From positions 1 through 64,000 of the forward strand of contig NZ_LZJK01000083.1 in NCBI RefSeq assembly GCF_001667945.1: a DNA stretch of 64,000 nucleotides, written 5' to 3'. A program made the translations under genes and the position numbers. Within the stretch, counting starts at the first letter, position 1; the number at the start of each line of letters is the position of its first letter. Below the pieces are notes generated by a model. The model searched no databases. It saw only the letters and a list, made by a program, of their open reading frames with translations, and was not told the DNA's origin. The stretch is from Mycolicibacter sinensis (GTDB taxonomy: Bacteria > Actinomycetota > Actinomycetes > Mycobacteriales > Mycobacteriaceae). Below, in pieces: positions 61,063 to 64,000 of the stretch.

Positions 61063-63098
61063 GCCGCACCCGCCGGTGCCGGCAGCAGCACGCCGTTCTG
61101 CAGGTGCAGCGTGCGCGGGCACAACTCCCCTAGCCCGGCGAAGTCATGGGAGATGACCACCACGGTCAGGCCGGTCTCGCGCCGCAGGTCCTCCAGGAGC
61201 CGCAGCAGCCCGTGCCGGCTGGTGGCATCCAGACCGGCGAGCGGTTCGTCGAGGATCAGGGCCCGCGGCGAGCGGGCCAACAAGCCCGCCAGCACCAGCC
61301 GGCGCATCTGGCCGCCGCTGAGTTGGTCGATGCGCCGACCCGCCAGCGCCGCATCCAGTCCAACGGCCGCCAGCGCGGCACTGACCCGGGCGTGATCGTG
61401 CGGCGAGAAGCCGGCCGCCGAGGCCACCTCCAGGCCGACATGACTGCGCATCAGCTGCAGCCGGGCCGCCTGGAACGACAAGGCGACCGCCCCGACCTGT
61501 TCGTCGGCGGGACGACCCCCGAGCAGGCAGCTGCCGACGGTCGGTGTCGTCAGGCCGGCCATGATCCAGGCCAGCGTGGACTTGCCAGAACCGTTGCCGC
61601 CGTGGATCAGCAAGCCGTCGCCCTCGTCGACAGTGAAGCTGATGTCACGCAGTGCGGTCTTGGCCCACGGGGTGCCGCTGCCGTATTCGTGCCCGACGCC
61701 GGCGAGTTCCAGTACCGGCGGGCCGGAGCGGCCCGGCGCGACGCCGGAGGGCGCTACCGGCACGTCAGCGGTCTCGACCATGGCGGTGTTGTCCGGCGAG
61801 CCGGACAGGTCGATGGTTCGGTCCGCGCTGCCGACCTCGTCGTTGTAGTGGGTGATGTGCACCAGCGCGGTGCTGTGCCGTTCAGATAGCCCCGAAAGCA
61901 CTCCCAGCAGGACCTCACGCCCCTGCGGATCCACCATGCTGGTGACCTCGTCGGCGATCAGCAGGGCCGGTTCGCGGGCCAGCGCCGCGGCCACCGCCAG
62001 CCGCTGCAGCTCACCGCCGGACAGGCCGCCGGTGTCGCGCTCGGCGAAACCGGATAGACCGACCTCGTCCAGGAGCCGGTCGATGTCGATGGTGGTGCCC
62101 GGCGGCAGGCCCCACACCACATCGTCGGCAACCCGAGTGCCCAGCACCTGGCTCTCCGGATGCTGCATGACCACCGCGGTGCCGCCGGGGGCGCCCAGGC
62201 CCACCGCGCCGGGGCGCTCGACGGTGCCCGCGGTGGGTGCCCGCCCGGCCAGTAGCAGCATCAGGGTGGTCTTGCCCGACCCGTTGGCGCCGGTGACCGC
62301 GACGTGTTCGCCCGCTTGTACTTCCAGGCTCACCGGCCCCAACGCGTCGTGGCGGGTCTGCGGGTAGCGGAACCGCACCTGACCCAGGCGCACCGGTACC
62401 GGCGCGATGGGGCCGCTCTCGGCGGTCAGGTCCAGTTTGTGTACGTCGGGCACGCCGCGCAGCCGGTCGAGCACCCGGGACAAGGCCCAGAAGCCCAGCA
62501 GGGAGACGATCATCACGCCGACCGTTGTCTGCGCCAGGAGCAGCAGGTGCCAGTAGCGCAGCAGCACGCCGAGAAATCCGGTGAGGTCGGCAGCGGCCCG
62601 CTGGAATTCGGGCAGCGGAACCTTGGCCATGGCGGCCGCGACGCCGTGCACATTGGCGGTGATCGCATCGAAGATCAGGTGGCGCAGCCGCGACAGCACG
62701 GCCAGCGACGCCACCACGCCGGCACCGAAGATTGCGCCGGCCACCGCCGAGGCCAGGATCACGGTCGGCAGACCGCGACGGTGGCGTTTGATGACGCCGG
62801 TCAGCCCGCCGATGTAGGCGCAGTTCACCACCGTCATGAAGCCGCCCATGCCCGCGATCAGGAAGGCGATGGTCGCGGCGGCCACCGTGGCGGCGATCAG
62901 CACCCGGATCCGGTAGCGGTAGGCCAGCAGGCCCATCGGCACCGTGCCGAGCAGCGCCAATCCGCCGGCAAAGGGCACCACGACCGCGATGATCGCCGTC
63001 GCCGCGCACAACGCCGCCATCACCGCGGCCTGCGCGATCTCGACCGGTTGCATAGAGCGAGCCCGGACTCGGGTCTGGCCCTGGCCGGTCTTCGTCAC
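61059..63098 (-). CDS. Fused ECF-type transporter: membrane domain plus two ABC ATPases
   Basis: The 679-residue protein has an N-terminal membrane region of five or six helices (about 20-215, DUF2232/EcfS-like) followed by two ABC ATPase domains. ATPase 1 (about 235-430) has Walker [10 protein letters not shown] and signature LSGGE. ATPase 2 (about 465-670) has [14 protein letters not shown] and LDEPLAGLD. With the coupled EcfT gene this makes a complete ECF transporter in two polypeptides. The substrate is unknown. The start may be GTG 63098 or the internal ATG 63053. It resembles Rv2326c from memory. Confidence 0.87.
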   Translation of the reverse strand: MTKTGQGQTRVRARSMQPVEIAQAAVMAALCAATAIIAVVVPFAGGLALLGTVPMGLLAYRYRIRVLIAATVAAATIAFLIAGMGGFMTVVNCAYIGGLTGVIKRHRRGLPTVILASAVAGAIFGAGVVASLAVLSRLRHLIFDAITANVHGVAAAMAKVPLPEFQRAAADLTGFLGVLLRYWHLLLLAQTTVGVMIVSLLGFWALSRVLDRLRGVPDVHKLDLTAESGPIAPVPVRLGQVRFRYPQTRHDALGPVSLEVQAGEHVAVTGANGSGKTTLMLLLAGRAPTAGTVERPGAVGLGAPGGTAVVMQHPESQVLGTRVADDVVWGLPPGTTIDIDRLLDEVGLSGFAERDTGGLSGGELQRLAVAAALAREPALLIADEVTSMVDPQGREVLLGVLSGLSERHSTALVHITHYNDEVGSADRTIDLSGSPDNTAMVETADVPVAPSGVAPGRSGPPVLELAGVGHEYGSGTPWAKTALRDISFTVDEGDGLLIHGGNGSGKSTLAWIMAGLTTPTVGSCLLGGRPADEQVGAVALSFQAARLQLMRSHVGLEVASAAGFSPHDHARVSAALAAVGLDAALAGRRIDQLSGGQMRRLVLAGLLARSPRALILDEPLAGLDATSRHGLLRLLEDLRRETGLTVVVISHDFAGLGELCPRTLHLQNGVLLPAPAGAA

Positions 63099-63191
63099 CT
63101 GTCGATTCTGCCAGCCGATCCCGACAGCACCCGTTTCGCTTCACCGACCGAGTTCATCCACTTCCTTCCACCGTTGTGCAATACTCGCGCG

Positions 63192-63641
63192 ATGGCAGCC
63201 CCCGTCCACGCCAGCCTGGGAGCCGACCTGCTCAGCGTCGTCGCCCGACTCAATCGGGTGGCCACCCAGCGGGTCGCCCTGCCGATCCCCGGTGCGCAGG
63301 CCCGACTGCTGTCGACCATCGAGGATCTCGACGAGGCCCGCATCTCCGAATTGGCCGCGGTCGACCACTGCTCGCAGCCGACGATGACCACCCAGGTGCG
63401 CCGGCTCGAGGACGCCGGCCTGACCACGCGTACGACCGACCCGCAGGACGCCCGCGCCGTGCTGATCCGGATCACCGATAAAGGGGTGCGCACGCTCGAC
63501 CAGGTCCGCCGGGACCGGGCCGCGGCGATCGATCCGGAGTTGGACCGCCTCTCTGCTGAGGACCGCCGGACGCTCGCCGACGCGGTCGAGGTGCTGCGCC
63601 GCTTCCTGGCCGACACCGCTCCGGCCAGACCGCTGCGCTGA
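63192..63641 (+). CDS. MarR-family transcriptional regulator
   Basis: The 149-residue protein has the winged helix-turn-helix of MarR (about 40-100: ARISELAAVDHCSQPTMTTQVRRLEDAGL, wing DPQDARAVLIRITDKG). It is divergent from the ECF transporter gene with a 93-bp gap and likely controls it. From memory it occupies the position of Rv2327. ATG 63192 gives a normal N-terminus; the long frame upstream is antisense to the transporter gene. Confidence 0.89.
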   Translation: MAAPVHASLGADLLSVVARLNRVATQRVALPIPGAQARLLSTIEDLDEARISELAAVDHCSQPTMTTQVRRLEDAGLTTRTTDPQDARAVLIRITDKGVRTLDQVRRDRAAAIDPELDRLSAEDRRTLADAVEVLRRFLADTAPARPLR

Positions 63642-63822
63642 CGCCGATCACGGGCCCGCCCGGGTCGGCGCCATCGGACCAGCGGAGATTCGGCTGAGAT
63701 GTTTCCAGCCTGGTCCGGTTTTCGAATATGCTCATGGCGGCATCGGCTCGAAGCGACCCCAGGCCTCCCGCCGCCCCGGCGGCTCCTGCACTGGGCCGGC
63801 GGTCTTCGGGGGAAGGACATCC

Positions 63823-64000
63823 GTGGCGGACAGATTGGCGCTGGTCACCTCGATCGCCGCCGAGCTGATGGCCACCACACCGTCCACGGCGCCCGCGGTC
63901 AGCGAGCGCGTGCTGAAGACGCTGGTGGAGCAGCTCAACGTCGACGCCGGATTCCTGCGCCACAACGATCACGAGATCCGGGCCTCCAAGCTGGTCGCGG
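63823..64000 (+). CDS. Start of a GAF-type sensor protein, likely GGDEF-EAL diguanylate cyclase/phosphodiesterase (partial)
   Basis: Only about 59 residues are in the window: helix RVLKTLVEQLNVDAGFLRHNDHEI opening a GAF-like domain. The stretch AVSERVLKTLVEQLNVD and FLRHND resemble what I recall of M. tuberculosis Rv1354c (GAF-GGDEF-EAL, c-di-GMP turnover). GTG 63823 follows GGAAGGA at good distance. The catalytic domains lie beyond the right edge, so the function is tentative. Confidence 0.6.
   Translation, partial: MADRLALVTSIAAELMATTPSTAPAVSERVLKTLVEQLNVDAGFLRHNDHEIRASKLVA

Noticed and set aside
1..64000. CRISPR arrays and complete insertion sequences
   Set aside because: No regularly spaced short repeats, Cas-like proteins or transposases with terminal repeats were seen on either strand. 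The 27-bp period at 27030-27417 is a coding repeat.

Overview
The window is high-GC actinobacterial DNA that almost certainly comes from a mycobacterium (family Mycobacteriaceae; species not determinable from sequence alone). The signs are: three secreted cutinase-family proteins, two MPT63-like (DUF1942) secreted proteins, two secreted PE-PPE-domain hydrolases without a PE domain, a 13E12/DUF222-HNH repeat-family protein, and the block tldE-tldD / uspA-uspB-uspC / EcfT / DUF2232-ABC-ABC / MarR. From memory this block matches the order of M. tuberculosis Rv2314c to Rv2327. GTG starts, ATGA/GTGA start-stop overlaps and short GGAGG-type ribosome sites are common.

Layout. 0-8.5 kb: an Hsp70-like gene whose 3' end runs into an inverted copy of itself at the left edge, two tandem cutinases, and a minus-strand run of ilvX-like TPP enzyme, glycolate-oxidase-like FAD enzyme and tex. 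8.5-18.3 kb: a type I restriction-modification island (hsdM-hsdS-exonuclease/BRCT-fic-hsdR) preceded by an unrecognised 315-residue protein; hsdR stops 11 bp before tex. 18.5-24.3 kb: a 13E12 HNH protein, an ankyrin-like protein, an acyl-CoA ligase and SDR pair, and a secreted glycoside hydrolase-like protein. 24.4-28.3 kb: a membrane serine/threonine kinase whose catalytic Asp is Gly, then two MPT63-like proteins with Gly-Thr-Pro-rich tails. 28.3-35.7 kb: LysR/SDR pair, nitronate monooxygenase, DapB-like dehydrogenase, Rieske oxygenase, TetR regulator and a Na+/H+ antiporter, which reads like a catabolic module. 35.8-38.3 kb: third cutinase, DUF2652 protein, 2-hydroxyacid dehydrogenase. 38.3-44.4 kb: a minus-strand oxidative/lipid cluster (alpha/beta hydrolase, SDR, ferritin-like diiron protein, Baeyer-Villiger-type monooxygenase, MerR regulator, two AhpD/CMD-like proteins) that partly recalls the mymA-lipR-sadH genes. 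44.4-46.7 kb: duplicated secreted PE-PPE hydrolases with a duplicated leader, and a tRNA with CAU anticodon. 46.8-54.1 kb: ECF sigma factor with SnoaL tail and divergent DoxX gene, mddA-like methyltransferase, hydrolase, CMD-like protein, quinone oxidoreductase, htpG and a SnoaL-like protein. 54.1-64 kb: TldE/TldD, the amino-sugar importer UspABC, an ECF-type vitamin/metal transporter with fused subunits, a MarR regulator, and the start of a GAF(-GGDEF-EAL) protein cut by the right edge.

The most unusual items are the exonuclease-BRCT and Fic genes inside a type I RM operon, the Asp-to-Gly pseudokinase, the half-length muconolactone-isomerase-like ORF coupled to a nitronate monooxygenase, the duplicated PE-PPE genes with a shared 28-bp upstream box, two long intergenic hairpins, and the 77-bp perfect inverted duplication at the left edge. 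No CRISPR array, complete insertion sequence or prophage was seen.
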